Origin: Neofusicoccum parvum
Taxonomy: Eukaryota; Ascomycota; Dothideomycetes; Botryosphaeriales; Botryosphaeriaceae
Length of the DNA: 64,000 nt
NCBI GenBank assembly: GCA_020912385.1
Contig: CP087214.1
Location: 496,001 to 560,000, forward strand
Direction: 5' to 3'
Shown piece after piece: positions 42,995 through 55,004 of the stretch; the first letter of the stretch is position 1; each line of letters begins with the position of its first letter. Under the pieces are notes generated by a model that saw nothing but the letters and a program-made list of their open reading frames with translations, did no database searches and was not told the origin of the DNA. The translations under genes were made by a program, and so were the position numbers.

Positions 42995-45413
42995 TCAAAC
43001 ATCCAGCGGCGAGAAGAACCTCCCATGAAAATGCAGCTGCTTCTGAATCTCCCTGCCCCACTCCTCCTTCTCCTTCGCCCCGACCTCCTTCCGGCCCGCG
43101 TCCGGGCTCAGATCCTCACCCCTCCTGCTGCCCTCCGCGCCGCTCCGCTGCAGCACCGCGATGGCGATGCGCTCCAGCTTCAGGCACAGGCCGAACAGCG
43201 AGTGGGCGTCGCGGTTGTCCTCCTCGCAGATGAGGGCCAGGAACGCCAGCACGGAGCCGATGCGGGCGAGGTCCTCCTCTGCGGTGGCGGCGGCGGGGTC
43301 CTGGATGACGTTGCCGAACAGGGTGACGAGCGCGGCGGCGCAGTAGTACAGCAGGTACCAGCGCGTGCCCTTTGCGAACGGCGGGTGGTCGCGCACCAGC
43401 TGCACCACGCGCCGCGCCGCCGCCACCACCGCGCTGCCCGGCGTGCTGGGCGAGATGGACTCGGGCACCGCGTCCGCCGGCCACGACCCCAGGATCCGCA
43501 CGCAGATGGCGTACCGCCGGTGGATCAGGCTGAAGCAGTACCAGTAGCAGAAGTGCAGCGTCAGGATGTAGCTGTTGTGCGGCGCCGGCAGCTCCGCCAT
43601 CGCCGTGTTCGGCCGCAGCCCGGTCGGCAGCGTGAGCCGCCACTCCTCCAGCTCGCGGTCCAGGCTGCCGACGGCGGCGAGGATTTCGGCGCGCGGCTGG
43701 CTCCAGGACTGGTTCGCGTAGAGCTGCTTGTACACCTTGCCTTGGATCTGCGCGAGGACGCATTTGCTGCGGAGGATGTTGGCGCCGGCCGTGTAGCCGG
43801 CGTTGTCGGGCGGGCTGTCTTGCGGCAGGTCCAGGTCGATGTCGTCGTCGTCGTGGACGGGCGGCCGGCCGGTGCGCAGGCTGATCTCGCGATCGAGGAT
43901 GTATGTGGCCCAGAACACTCGTCTCCGCTGCTCCTTTTCGGCGACACTGACGTTCGGGTCCTCGCAGTTGACGTGCAAGCCGATGCCGTGTGCGACCCTG
44001 ACGGCTGTTGCGAGCACCATGGACGGCATCTGAGAGTTGAACGATGTGATTTGAAAGAACAATGCCTGTGCAGCACGTGTTAGCGCTTCGTCTGGGGTGC
44101 AGGCTACCGGAGGAGATACCATTCCAACCAGTGCCTGGACACTGAGCATGTCGAAGTCTAGCGCCGGTGAGTCCTTCTGGATCGCAAGAGCATTCTTCAT
44201 GTATTGCCACGCATGCTTTTCCTGTTCTTGCGGGAGGAAAGTGCTCCGTGACCGGGCGATGTGTGCCAAGGCAAGCACCGTGTTGAGGCTTGCCCACCAC
44301 GCCATGGACTGGTTTGCAGGCGTCGAGATGTTCTTGTAAAACTGGGCCATAAAGCTCTCTTCGTGATACAGCGGGAGAAGGGCGTTGACGTTAGCAAAGA
44401 AGTCTGCAACAAGCGCGAGCACTTCGTCCACCGGCGGCAGCTTCTTGTATTGGCTGAAGGGGCTGTTCCCCTCCGCGGTGCTCTCCGGACTCGTCCCAGG
44501 AGAAGGGCTGAGGCCGCGCGAGACGACGTCCTCGATGATGTCGTTGATCCATCCAGGGCGCTTCGAATTTCGGGAGGCGAGTCCCCAGTAGTCTTCTCGG
44601 GACAAGTCAGGATGGCGGCAGCTTCGCGAGGACATTTGGCTTAAATCACCTTCACTCCCATCCCGACTCCTCTTCGCCGACCCGGCTCCGCCCAGCCCCG
44701 CTCCCGCCAGCAACGAATCGAGGTCAAACCCGTCGCAATCCACGTGGTCGACGGCAGGCTGCCGCTGCGGCTGCGACTGCAGGCCGGCCGGCCGCCCTCC
44801 GTTCTCGTCCAGGATGCCCGAGGCCCTGACGAGCGTCTCGATGCGGCTCAGCCGGCTCTCCAGCGCCTTGACGTACTCTTCCCTACAGCACTCCCGGCCG
44901 GGAAAGTCAGCTACCCGAAACCTCGGGTTCGTGTCATACCCGATAACCGCTGCGCGGCGCACGAAGACCTACCGCTTTCGGGGCTTCTGTGGCTTCTCGA
45001 CGGCCGTGAAGACGCAGTGCAGCGCGCGCTTGCGGCAAGTGCCGCACTTGGGCGTCACGCCATCGCACTTGATTTTCATGCGGCGGCACCGCTCGCACGC
45101 CTATAAAGTTGCGCTTCCCGCGTCAGTTGGCCCGGTCGAACGCCTGTGTGTGGTCGCGGGGAAAAAATGGGGGCCAGACCTTTCCGCGAGCCGTCCGTTT
45201 GCTGGTGGATGTGCTGGCCGGCCGGCGGGCGCCCTGATCGAGTAATAATCCAGAAGCGTCGGCTCCCGAGGGGGGTGATGTGCCGCCGGATGCGCGCGGG
45301 AGGGAGGCAGCACACGGCGGGCTTCCCGCAGCCGAGGCGTCGCCTGCGAATAGAGACTCCCACGACGGCGAGCTGCCGCTGCCACTGCCGTCGTCTGAAG
45401 CAGAGCTGTCCAT
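42995..45413 (-). CDS. Zn2Cys6 transcription factor with fungal-specific domain
   Basis: Three exons (45413-45180, 45100-44973, 44882-42995) encode 749 residues. Exon 1 gives a Ser/Asp-rich start (MDSSASDD) ending SKRTARGK. Exon 2 holds the complete binuclear cluster, ACERCRRMKIKCDG then TPKCGTCRKRALHC, spacing C-x2-C-x6-C-x6-C-x2-C-x6-C. Exon 3 starts with the coiled dimerisation stretch EEYVKALESRLSRIETLV. The middle homology region (fungal_trans, PF04082 type) follows, with AQALFFQITSFNS, RVAHGIGLHVN and ERRRVFWATYILDREISL (preceded by KEQ). The first donor is GTCTGG, weaker than usual, but the join restores ARGK-ACERC. By family it binds CGG-type sites in the nucleus. Adjacency to P450-2 suggests a local target. 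Confidence 0.92.
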
Positions 45414-46030
45414 TGGGCAGGGGGCGTGGGTTGCGGGAGTGGCTGGCGTTCTGGAATTCGCCGAGAGAGGGCGTAAGCGGGGACACGATGGCAGAAGGAG
45501 TTGTACCCCGGGCGGCCGCAAATGCGCGAGGGAGGCAGCCACCGCGCTAGGGCCATGTGACGACCCTGTTCAGGCACCTCGCATGGAGTCTCACATCCAG
45601 CTCAATCTGGCCTAGCTGCTGATCTGATTATCTTATCTGCTCTCAACTTCACTCCATCCCGAAGCAACCTTCTGTCCACAGCCATCTTAGAACACCCGTT
45701 GATCCCCGAACATCAGAAGCCACTGCGTCGAGATTTCGCTTTTCCTTGTCTCCCTCTCCGTCTTTGGTACATTATGCTTCTGCTTTGCCTCCCTCGCCGT
45801 CGACATGCCCGAGCCACGATTACCCCGTTCTCTTGCAACTTCTTTTGAAAAGCCAAAACATTTCGAATCCACGTTAGCTGGTCTGAACCATCCTCATAGC
45901 TTGAAACGCAATTTATGAATCTCTGTAATCCTGATCAGGGTGAGTAGGGATGCTCGGCCAGAGAAAACCACGCCATCGATGTGGTTATCCTGGTGGACGG
46001 ACCACGATAGCCTTCGCAACTTGTGTTCCA
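45414..46030. other. Regulator promoter and P4 3' region
   Basis: No gene was seen. A GC-rich left half borders the transcription factor start; the right half is less GC-rich and precedes the P4 stop. Confidence 0.5.
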
Positions 46031-48148
46031 TCAGGGCTTTGTCTGAGCCGCACCTGAGATATCGCCTCCAGGAATGATGGCCTGTTGAGGCTCGCTAATG
46101 GTGCCCGAACTGCCAGTGCAGCTGAAGTCAAAATCGGAGTCACTGCCGGGTTCTGCCAGAGGCAGTGCACCCGGCATCGTACCAACGCCCTGCATCGCGT
46201 CCTGGTGTGTCTTCTGCGCCGAATTTGCGATGCTGGTCTCCTTATACGGGTCAAGGTGCGGGAACCACGTGGACGGGATGTCGTTGGGCAAGACAAAGAC
46301 GCCAGAACAAATCTGGCAGTGCCAGGCGTAGGATATTCCCTTGGAGACCGGCCTCTCGTTACAGTGACCGCAGAGCTGAATCCGGATACCGACAGCGGGC
46401 TTTCTCTTTGAAAGCTTCTCCAGATGTACGCGACGATGCTGAATGCAACGGGGCTTCTCCCATTCGCAGCCGCAGCTGGGGAGCTGGTTGCAGTTCTCCA
46501 TGCACTCATCGCAGAGAGTCGCCCATGCACCGCCCTTGAGCAGAGATTCCAAGCGAGATTCGCCAGACAGCTCGTCCTCATGTTTTCCAATGCAGGCGGC
46601 GCACATCATGTGCTGAGTTGTGAAGTTGTGCTTGTTCCCGAAGGACTGCACACCGCAATCAACGCATGCGATGGACTTCGACCCTGCTGGGGAGTGGGGT
46701 TCCAGGCTGTGGCCCTCATCGCAACGGACCACCTGGCGGTCCTTGATATGCATGGGAATAGGCGGCCGAACCTCCCGGTTTTCTTCATTCAACGCCTTCC
46801 AGTAAGTCGCCGAGACATTAAGCCTCGCCGGTCCGAACGCTAGCATCTCTGACCGAGTCTTTATCATCCTCTTGTTGTCCCTGAAATGGTCCGGGAAGGT
46901 ATGATTCAGCCAGCTCCGGGTAATTCTGGTGCTCTGATACGCATTTTCCGGGGGATGTGCCAGCGCATAGGAGACGTCGCGGGCCTCGCGGAGCAACTGA
47001 TCCTCTGACTTTCCTTCCGTTTTGATTGTCCTTGCCTTCTTTGCCGGCTTGCTATTCTCAAGAGCTGTGGCCTTTCTCTTGGGAGGCGTGTTCCCCTGGT
47101 CGCCGCCCTCCAACAGGTTGCTTTGCGGTGTACCAGGCATAGAACCGACCGCGGGCAGAAGCACCTGGTATGAAGCCTTGTTCAACTGGGCAGAGGTCTG
47201 GCCAACTACACTGCCTAAGTTCTGTTCGGCAGCGGACTTGTGCAAATAAGTGTCAGATTGAACAGGTGTGCTCCGGTGGTATGGGGAATGGTATTCGGGA
47301 TTGTCATGCAACTTTTGGAGTACACTGACCTGGCTTGTTGCCTGTCCCATGGTCTTGCCGGGATCGCTGTTCTGTGGGGAAGGAACGCTGTCGCTGCTGC
47401 CATCGCTCTGGGGGACTCTCGTACGTTGTTCCGAGGCGCTCTGTTCGTGGAACCTATCATTGGAGGTGCTTGTGTAGGAATTGGGTACTTCGTTGAGAGT
47501 ACCGTTCTGGCGAATATGATTCTGCTGGGCGTTGGGTGCCTGTGGGTGATGCAGATGGCCGAATCTGCTCTGCTGAAGAGATCGTCCATTGATAGGGCCG
47601 TTGTGATTGTTTGGCATTTGGTTCACCGCACCGCCCTGCGCCTGCAGAGGAGGTCCACGGCCGGGAGTAGAGTTCTGGGTCATTGGAATAAGGCCAGCCG
47701 CGAGCCTGCGTTGCAGCGCTGCATGGCTCTCGGGAGTGCTTCCAGGAAAGGGGATGTGGTAGCGCCGAGGAGGCGTGATCATACGCTCGCCTGTGAGAGT
47801 CTGCGGATATATGGGAGCTTGACGCTGTGGAATCTGCACTGCATAACCATTCCGTTGCTGGAGGTCTCGCCCAGCCTGCTGGTAAAGGCCGTGAGGATAG
47901 TGATTGATAGTGGTACGAATTTGACGTGGCCCATGGTGTGCGTCAAACTGGAGAGTAAGACGGGGTCGCTGACGAATGGACGGACGTGGGAACGGAGGTT
48001 CGCGGTGGGCGTTGTAAAGCTGCGGGCGCGGTTCTTGGAGGGAAGCACCGGCTTGTCGATTTGGCCCAGGACGAAGAGCGCCGGCTTCGGGTGGAGGCAA
48101 GCGCTGACCGTCGCCATTTGGCGGCAGGTCGGGATCGTGGTCCAGCAT
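46031..48148 (-). CDS. Cys-rich multi-knuckle protein, paralog P4
   Basis: A single exon of 705 residues, the longest and cleanest member of the family. Residues 1-370 are Gln/Asn/Pro/His-rich and probably disordered. A basic nuclear-signal-like stretch follows (KRKATALENSKPAKKARTIK). The conserved helical region has ALAHPPENAYQST, RSWLNHTFPDHFRDN and GPARLNVSATYWKAL. The module spans residues 471-620: RQVVRCDE (Cys476), CVDC (495/498), MCAAC (516/519), LCDEC (546/549), CGCEWEKPRCIQH (559-571), LCGHC (593/596) and HCQICSGVFVLP (611/614). An acidic Ser/Asp segment (EPGSDSDFDF) lies near the C-terminus. Twelve or more potential zinc ligands suggest several zinc sites. It may act in the nucleus as a regulator or adaptor, but this is inference and no named domain fits. 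Confidence 0.85.
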   Translation of the reverse strand: MLDHDPDLPPNGDGQRLPPPEAGALRPGPNRQAGASLQEPRPQLYNAHREPPFPRPSIRQRPRLTLQFDAHHGPRQIRTTINHYPHGLYQQAGRDLQQRNGYAVQIPQRQAPIYPQTLTGERMITPPRRYHIPFPGSTPESHAALQRRLAAGLIPMTQNSTPGRGPPLQAQGGAVNQMPNNHNGPINGRSLQQSRFGHLHHPQAPNAQQNHIRQNGTLNEVPNSYTSTSNDRFHEQSASEQRTRVPQSDGSSDSVPSPQNSDPGKTMGQATSQVSVLQKLHDNPEYHSPYHRSTPVQSDTYLHKSAAEQNLGSVVGQTSAQLNKASYQVLLPAVGSMPGTPQSNLLEGGDQGNTPPKRKATALENSKPAKKARTIKTEGKSEDQLLREARDVSYALAHPPENAYQSTRITRSWLNHTFPDHFRDNKRMIKTRSEMLAFGPARLNVSATYWKALNEENREVRPPIPMHIKDRQVVRCDEGHSLEPHSPAGSKSIACVDCGVQSFGNKHNFTTQHMMCAACIGKHEDELSGESRLESLLKGGAWATLCDECMENCNQLPSCGCEWEKPRCIQHRRVHLEKLSKRKPAVGIRIQLCGHCNERPVSKGISYAWHCQICSGVFVLPNDIPSTWFPHLDPYKETSIANSAQKTHQDAMQGVGTMPGALPLAEPGSDSDFDFSCTGSSGTISEPQQAIIPGGDISGAAQTKP

Positions 48149-50366
48149 GGCTGTGTACGACAGAATGAAGGGGTGCCGTGGTCAATAAATAGAGGGTAGA
48201 ATGATCACGCGCACGTCTGCTTGTGTCGATGGCCAAGCAGGATGCCTGGTGTGCGGTGTTGAAGAAGGGAGAAGAAACTTTGGGGGAGACAAATTGGTGT
48301 GCGGGTTTTGACCACCTCTGGGGCAGGAGCGCGTCGTTGCCCAAGAGGGAAGTCGCAAACCGCCTTTTCCTCACTCACTGCTGTGGCGTCTGTCTTGTCC
48401 CAGCTAGGCTGCTTTACTCTCTGCGAAGGGAGTCTTGCTCTTCCACCTGGCTCTGGCGCTGGGAGATTCCAGTCACCATCGCCTGTCCACCTGTCGCAAT
48501 GCCCCTCACCTGCGGAACGTCTCTGGAGACGTTATCGCAGTTCTCTACCACAGATGTGCGCCAAATCTTTCCAATCATGACCGCTGCTGCCGTTGACGCC
48601 CGCGATCTGGGTGTGAAGCTCGAAACTGACTCTCTCAGATGCCCTTCCGAAGTTCCGGACCACCTCAAGACAGCCTGAAAGCATTTTCATCCCTGCAAGT
48701 GCTTCTTCCTCGTAGAAATTATTTTCTTACTTCATCGTCTCGTTGAAGAAGCGGAGTGGATACCACACTGTTGGACGACCGTGAAGGAGGACTTGTTGAC
48801 AGGAGGGCGTCGCCGCTGCCCCCAGCAGGGGCCATTGGCTCTGTGTTTGCTTCAACATGGACCAGACGCAGCGACAGTCAATCAAAATGCGGAGAAGAAA
48901 GATTGATTGCACTGCGATAGAAGAATGTTAGGGAGAAAGGCCTGGTTCCACTGCGAAGATATACGCCTCTGCGTCTACCTCGCAGCAGCCAGCGCCGTGC
49001 GTGTCTGAAGAAGAGGGTTGCGAGCCATCTATGACATGTGTCAAGGATAGAAAAGAATCCAAATCAATAACAACAAAGTCGTCATGATTGCGAGCTAAAC
49101 TATCCCTAGACTCTGAGATTCAAGCACAAGGTAAATGTAGCATGAATAGTAAGCCGACCCGTCCATAAAGCTGGCAGCAGAATCTGCAGTGCAGAGCAGA
49201 ACACCATCGTCGACGCTCTACCATGCCTTGGATTAGCTATTACGGCGCCATTGCCTATTTATTATTTACTTCAATCTCGAAAAAGCGCACCAAGATTCCG
49301 GCTTGTGTCGTCATCGTTCAGCTTCAGTACCCTTTGCTCTCCATGGCCTTCTTTCGCTATTCTTAGCACGACTTATCCTCATTCCCTTCACCCTATTAGC
49401 TCACCTCGCGTCTACCGGATGGTCTTGCTACATAATCATGCGCTCGAATTGGAGGAGTAGGAGAAGAGGGAGGCGCCGAAGGATCTAAAGAGCGCGGAAA
49501 AAGGGCGGAGGAGGACGAGGTGGTGGTTGTGGTGCGACATGGATCCGTGTACAAAGGGACTCGGTCTTGCACGCCTCCAGCACCCCGACGAATGTAGAGG
49601 CTTTTTGATATACAAACACTCTTACATTCATACTCCAATTCCTTTTCCTTCTGTATTAGCTTCCCTAGTATATATGAGTGGCCGATACCATGGGCCTGAG
49701 CGACACGAGCCATGCACAGGCATAGATTCCCGTTCCCATCGTCATGCATAACAACGCGGTGGCCGTGGAATCTAGGCGGTTGTCAAATTTGATTGCGGAG
49801 TAGCGTTGATTTTTGCAGCGATGTTAAGGCATGGACAAGTGGACGGCCAGGATAAATATTGAAACAATTTCCTGTCGGTGTCAAGAATTGAAAGAAACTA
49901 CAAACGTTGATGACGAGAAGATCCGTCTACACCATGATCCCATGTGCAAAACTGTTTAATCCTGTGAGGGCTTTTGCTGTATCACTCTTTGACCTGCTAG
50001 AGCGGAGAGTTTGCAGCTGCGGAAGCCTTATCTTTTCGCTTCCAACTTGCTTGACTGGCTACATAGAAGAAGAGGGCCATAGCATGCTCATGTAAGACCA
50101 ATTGGAGATGCAACTGCCGTTAGCGTGACGAATCTGTGGCCCAATGGCTGTTCGGCAGTGTGACAAGGGAGGTAAGCGGGGCGCAGGCCATGTGCTGGCG
50201 TTGAAGCTCGGCTCGACGATGACGTTCTGCGGCCCGCAACACCAGAGAGCTGCCCACGACACCGCCTGAGCACCACCGCCACCACCCATCCGCCCGCCGC
50301 ACCGCACCGCCGTCCCGCGCCACCCTCGAGGCCTCCGCCTCCGATCCGCCCTCCGCACCCTCCGCC
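48149..50366. other. Intergenic, 2.2 kb, between divergent genes
   Basis: Contains the P4 promoter at the left and the promoter of the DUF155 gene at the right (C-rich leader at 50250-50360). A 150-codon plus frame near 48229-48678 overlaps the P4 upstream region and has no motif. No RNA gene was seen. Confidence 0.45.
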
Positions 50367-52325
50367 ATGGCGTCGACGACCGCAGCCAAGCCCAAGAGGG
50401 GCCCCACCGTGCTGGTGAGTTCCGCACCTTCGCCCGCCCTCCGCCCGCTCCAGAGCAGAGAACTGACCCGCCGCGCCCGCCCCCCAGGTCACCGACGCGC
50501 GGGAAGTGCAACCGCCACGCGCGCCCGCGCGGCCGGCGCCGCCGCAGCGCACGGCGACGACGCGGCTGATAAGCGTCGACAACGTGCTGCAGTACGCCTC
50601 CGAGATCCCGTCGGGCCAGCGGCGCGGGCCGCCGGAGCGGCCGCGACACACGCGCACGCCGTCGGGGCGGCACCCGCTGGAGCCGAAGCTGAGCGGGCGG
50701 CTGGCGCCGCAGTACATGCCGTCGCGGTCGAGCAAGGTCAGCGAGAAGCTGGTGCTGCTGCCCGAGGCGAGCGAGGCCGAGGAGAAGGACGACGAGGACC
50801 AGCTCGAGGGCTTCAACGACGACGAGGACCTGGGCCCGCCCGACGACAACGAGCTGGAGCGCATCCGGAGCGAGCGCGCGGGCGTCAAGGAGAAGTCGTA
50901 TGCCGAGCGGCTGCCCAAGGCTCGCCGCGCGGAGAAGCTGTCCCGGGTGACGGCGTATTGCACCGCGCAGTCGTACAAGTTGCGGGCCACGGCTGATTTC
51001 GTCAAGAATCAGCATGGTGCCCGGACGAAGCTGTATGACGATTGCCTATATACGGTCTACCACCTGCCGCTGCTGGGAGGTCATGATGGCTACAGAGTGC
51101 GGAGCAGTCCGGTGCTGAAAAGCCCTGGCGGGAAGAGCGTGCTAGACGAGGAGATTGAGCGGAATGAGAACAGGGAATACCACGAAGGGTACTTTGGCGA
51201 CAGCGAACGGTTCGGCATCCGAGCGCACGAGGACGGCGAATCTCCCAGCCAAAGTCCCCGCAATGGAAGTGTATCACGAAACCCCGAAGACGTCGCCGAA
51301 TCACCGCGTTCTCCAGATGGGCACAGCTCACGACGCTCAATGTCGCCACCACGGATTGCACCTGATGCTCTCGGCTTCGGCGAGATGTTCGTTTTCTCGT
51401 ACGGCGTTGTCGTGTTCTGGAACTTCACCGAACGCCAGGAGAAGGATATTTTGGCCGACTTGACATTCTCGCAGTCCAACACTGGCGTCTCACTCGTGAC
51501 GCGGCCGCAGCGAGAAGAAGACTTCGAAACTGAGGAGTTCCATTTTGAATATAACCCCGATATCACACGCCCTCGTGTCTACAATGACATGATTACACTG
51601 CGTAGCGGCGACCACATGATCAAGTTGGCCATGAGCCATGCCATCGCCCAGAGCACGAAGCTCTGTTTCTTTGAAGAGAGGATGGCGCAGATTATGCTTG
51701 AAGCGCAGTATGTGCCACGCCGGCTAGCTCTGACAGGGAAGTTGGGTATGAAGCGCGAGGAAGTCGTCAGTATGCTGGGACGCCTGTTTGCCAGCAGAGT
51801 CGATGTCAATCTTTGTAAGTGCAAGTCGTCAGCAGCATGCCTACTTCCACGCCGTTCCGAGACTACACAAATACCTCGCATGCTTGCACAGTACTGACAT
51901 CCTCATTTAGCTTCCAACATGCTTGACATCCCCAACTTCTTCTGGGAATCCGAGCCAACGCTCCACCCCCTCTACGTCGCCATCCGCGAGTACCTCGAAA
52001 TCAAGCCGCGCATCCAGGTCCTCAACGAGCGGTGCCGCGTCTTCCTCGATCTAGCCGAGATCCTGAGCGACTCCATCGCCGACAAGAAGATGACGCGTGA
52101 GTTACCCGGCGTTCCCCCTAACCACAACGTCCCAGCCACTGAACATTTTGATCAACAGGCATCACCTGGATCATCATCGTCCTCATCATCCTCTCCATCC
52201 TCGTCACCTGCTCCGAAGTCTTCCTGCGCTTCGGCATCCTCACCTCCGGCAAGAAGAAGGCAGCGGCCGGCTCTGCCGGATTCGCCCCGCTGCCCATGTG
52301 TTCGCCGAGGGAGGAGTTGCTGTAG
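50367..52325 (+). CDS. DUF155 protein of the Rmd1/Rmd8/Sif2 family
   Basis: Four exons (50367-50414, 50488-51814, 51911-52096, 52159-52325) encode 575 residues. The N-terminal 250 residues are basic/proline-rich, then acidic. The DUF155 core includes VTAYCTAQSYKL, FGEMFVFSYGVVVFWNFTE, SHAIAQSTKLCFFEERM and KLGMKREEVVSMLGRLFASR. It continues with NMLDIPNFFWESEPTLHPLY, then RIQVLNERCRVFLDLAEIL. A C-terminal membrane segment (WIIIVLIILSILVTCSEVFL) follows. This tail-anchored layout resembles yeast Rmd8 and S. pombe Sif2 more than mitochondrial RMND1. Yeast RMD genes are needed for meiotic nuclear division; the biochemical role is unclear. The C-terminal intron precedes the membrane segment, so its retention would remove the anchor. 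Confidence 0.85.
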
Positions 52326-53763
52326 CTAGCCATGCCACCAGCCTGAACCACCAATTTCCTTTTCTCATCAAAAAAGCACGGCTGCTTTGGTGTATAGATT
52401 CCCTTGTACAGATACAGTACCTCGTCTTATTTTCATTAATTCCAGGGCGAGGAGGAAGGAGTAAATGGCTGGGTTAGGGTCATGGGTAGTCAACTCGGCG
52501 TTTTTTGGTGTGGACAAACACTCACTCGGGAGGGTTCTCCTGTCTCTTTGGAACACTTGAGTTGGGGGAAATAGAGCAAAAAGCAGAGGCGAGACTCTTC
52601 TTTCCTAATTGCAGGCACGCGCGTCATTCCAAGCTCATGAGATAAATCCGAGGTCCTGCTGTCGTCGACTTGAGGATGAAGACGATTGTCAGCTGTGGTG
52701 AGCGTGTGAATACTCGAACTTCCATGCACGCTTGTGTGTAACATCCTCTGTTCAGTAAATCAAATCACCCCTAGATTCACGAAAGATACGCAGCGTCCCG
52801 CAATTGAGCCTCAAAAAACCTCATCTTGTTCGGATATATCGACTCTTCCCAACTAGTCGGTGACGAGTCTGGAGAGAAAGCTGCAGAGGCTCTCTACCGC
52901 TTCTCCTTTCAGCTTACCCGCCCCAACCTAACCAAACTTCTCTACTGAAAAGAAGCCCCGTATTAGAACATCTTTGCCCCTCCACCGTCTTTCCTCCCTC
53001 CCTTCCCCCGCACCATCTTCTTCAAATCCCCAAGATAAAGCAGAGAAAAGAAGCCCATTACTCTACCACCGCCACTACCATCCCATTTCGGCCATCCCTC
53101 TTTTCCCCTCCCAGAAGGAAAAAAAATCGAAACCTTCATCAAACCTCACCAGAGAAATGAAAAAAAGACCATCGACATTTGACGTCCGAGCATCCATCCC
53201 GCGTGGTCCAGCATGAAGCGGAAGTGAAATGAGAAAGAGGAAGAAGAAACAGCTCGGAATGCAGAACCTTCCCTCCCCTCCGCCCCGCAAGATGATTTGA
53301 GACTAGTTACTCCATTACACGCCTTGAACTCGCAAACAAAAGAGAGAAAAAAACCTTCGGTCTGACTGCTGTGTGAGAGTAAGGCAAAGCCAAAAGAAAA
53401 AGGAAGAAGAAAAAGGGTATATGTACGAGGCAAAACTCGCAGGCACGCTATAGACCCGATGCACGAAAGGCAAGTGAGCTAGAAAAGGAAGTAGCAAAAG
53501 TCCGGAGGAAGCAGTTGAGTATGTGCGCAACCTCGAATGGCTGGCGACTGAACAACGGCTATCCAGTGAACTTTCTTTTTTGACGGACAGCGATGATGGC
53601 GAAGTCCGTTTGTGAGCCCCAACGGAAAGTCAAAGGAGGCCGGTGATCTCAGGCCACGCTAGCTGTGACAGTGGATCGCTCGCTCGATGGAATTGACTGA
53701 TGGGAAACCGTCCAGGAAAACGACTTGCTCAGGTACGAAATGACACGTTGCCGTGGCGTTCAA
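52326..53763. other. Convergent intergenic region
   Basis: Lies between the 3' ends of the DUF155 gene and the RAX1-like gene. It contains long purine- and pyrimidine-rich stretches (52900-53430). No gene is supported. Confidence 0.5.
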
Positions 53764-55004
53764 TCATAGGCGCTTGCCGGGCACCAAGATAAACAGAGCG
53801 CACAAGGCGGCGTCGGCGAGGATGATGACAAGAAGAACCATCATAGCGCGTTTCATGAGGAGCTTCTTCACGAACGGCTCGCGGATTTTGCCGAAGCTAC
53901 CGAAAGTCGTCTCGCTGCGGCCGGCGAACACGAGGAGCGGGTCGAGCATGTACTGGTGTGATGCCAAAGCGTACACGCCAATTGTGAACGGGAGAATAAG
54001 CTACGGGGGAACGGACTTTAGTCAATGGCTTTTCCTTGCATGATGTAAGGGATTGAGGAGGGAAAAGAAACTTACCCAGCAGCGATTGCTCCTCGAGTGG
54101 TTTAGGAAGATGAGGGTGAAAGCAGCCCAGAATCCACCAAACATAGCCAACAACCCAATGATCAGGCGCACCATCATGCTCGGGGGAACGAGGTTGCCGA
54201 AGGCTTTGCAGCGCAGGAAGCCAGGGAAGGCGTCGCGCTCCATGGCTTGGAAAACGTAGTCCTTGGCCGTGTCGAAGACCTCCGGATCGTCACGGTTGTC
54301 GACCTCGATGTCCTGGGTGATCCTATCGAGAATGCTCTGCGGGAGAATGATCTCACGCTCGGATCCAGGGAGCAGGTAGGTGTACAGAATCTTCTCGGCT
54401 GACGCGCGGATATCGCCGCGCGTTACGGTGTGCTGGTCCGGAGTCGACTGCTGAGCACCAGAGGAGTCCTGCATGGGAGAGCTGTTCGCCGATGCGGCCA
54501 TGAAGCTGGGACGCGGAGGGTCCGTATCCGAGCGGGCCGAGTTGGTGGTGCCAATGCTGTTCTGGGGGGAGTGGTGCCGACCCACATCGCTCTCGCGCAG
54601 GAAGGCCGACAGGCGCTGCTCCGGGGTGGTCTTGTCCTTCTCGTTCGAGGGCCCAGCCTCCGTCACGTTGTCCAAGATGGTGGAGGACCTCTTGCTACCG
54701 GCCTTCTCGAGCTCCGGGGTGCCGAAGAGGTTGGTCCTGCGAAGCTCGCGCACGTAGTGGCGGCACAATGCCATGTGCTGGGATACATCCAGCCTGGGCA
54801 GCCAATTAGCCACGAAACCCAGCGAGTCTTGCTCGCGACCTACCAGAAGTCCAGATAATCGACCGAGCGCTGCTGGTCGCGCATGTAAATGTAGAAGAAG
54901 AAGAGATCGACGGGCGCCGAGGTTCGCCGGCTGAGGACCTCGTAGAGCGTGGGCAGGCGTTCGCGATGGACCTCAGGGCCCGGCGAGCTCGAGGGCGTCG
55001 TCAT
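53764..55004 (-). CDS. RAX1: RGS-domain membrane protein, Rax1-like
   Basis: Three exons (55004-54844, 54793-54076, 54000-53764) give 371 residues. The N-terminus (LPTLYEVLSRRTSAPVDLFF, then YMRDQQRSVDYLDFW-LDVSQH) starts an RGS-like fold. It is interrupted by a Ser-rich insertion and resumes at EKILYTYLLPGSEREIILPQ, followed by AKDYVFQAMERDAFPGFLRC. Three C-terminal membrane segments follow: MMVRLIIGLLAMFGGFWAAF, LILPFTIGVYALASHQYMLD and MMVLLVIILADAALCALFIL. RGS followed by three membrane helices is the architecture of Rax1, which acts with Rax2 in bud-site or polarity marking in yeast. In filamentous fungi its role is in growth and development. Identification is by architecture and sequence style, not by search. 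Confidence 0.78.

Noticed and set aside
43025..44083. 352-codon plus-strand open frame
   Set aside because: Antisense to the Zn2Cys6 regulator.
32509..45413. Complete secondary-metabolite cluster
   Set aside because: No polyketide synthase, NRPS, terpene cyclase or prenyltransferase is seen; only P450s and a regulator.
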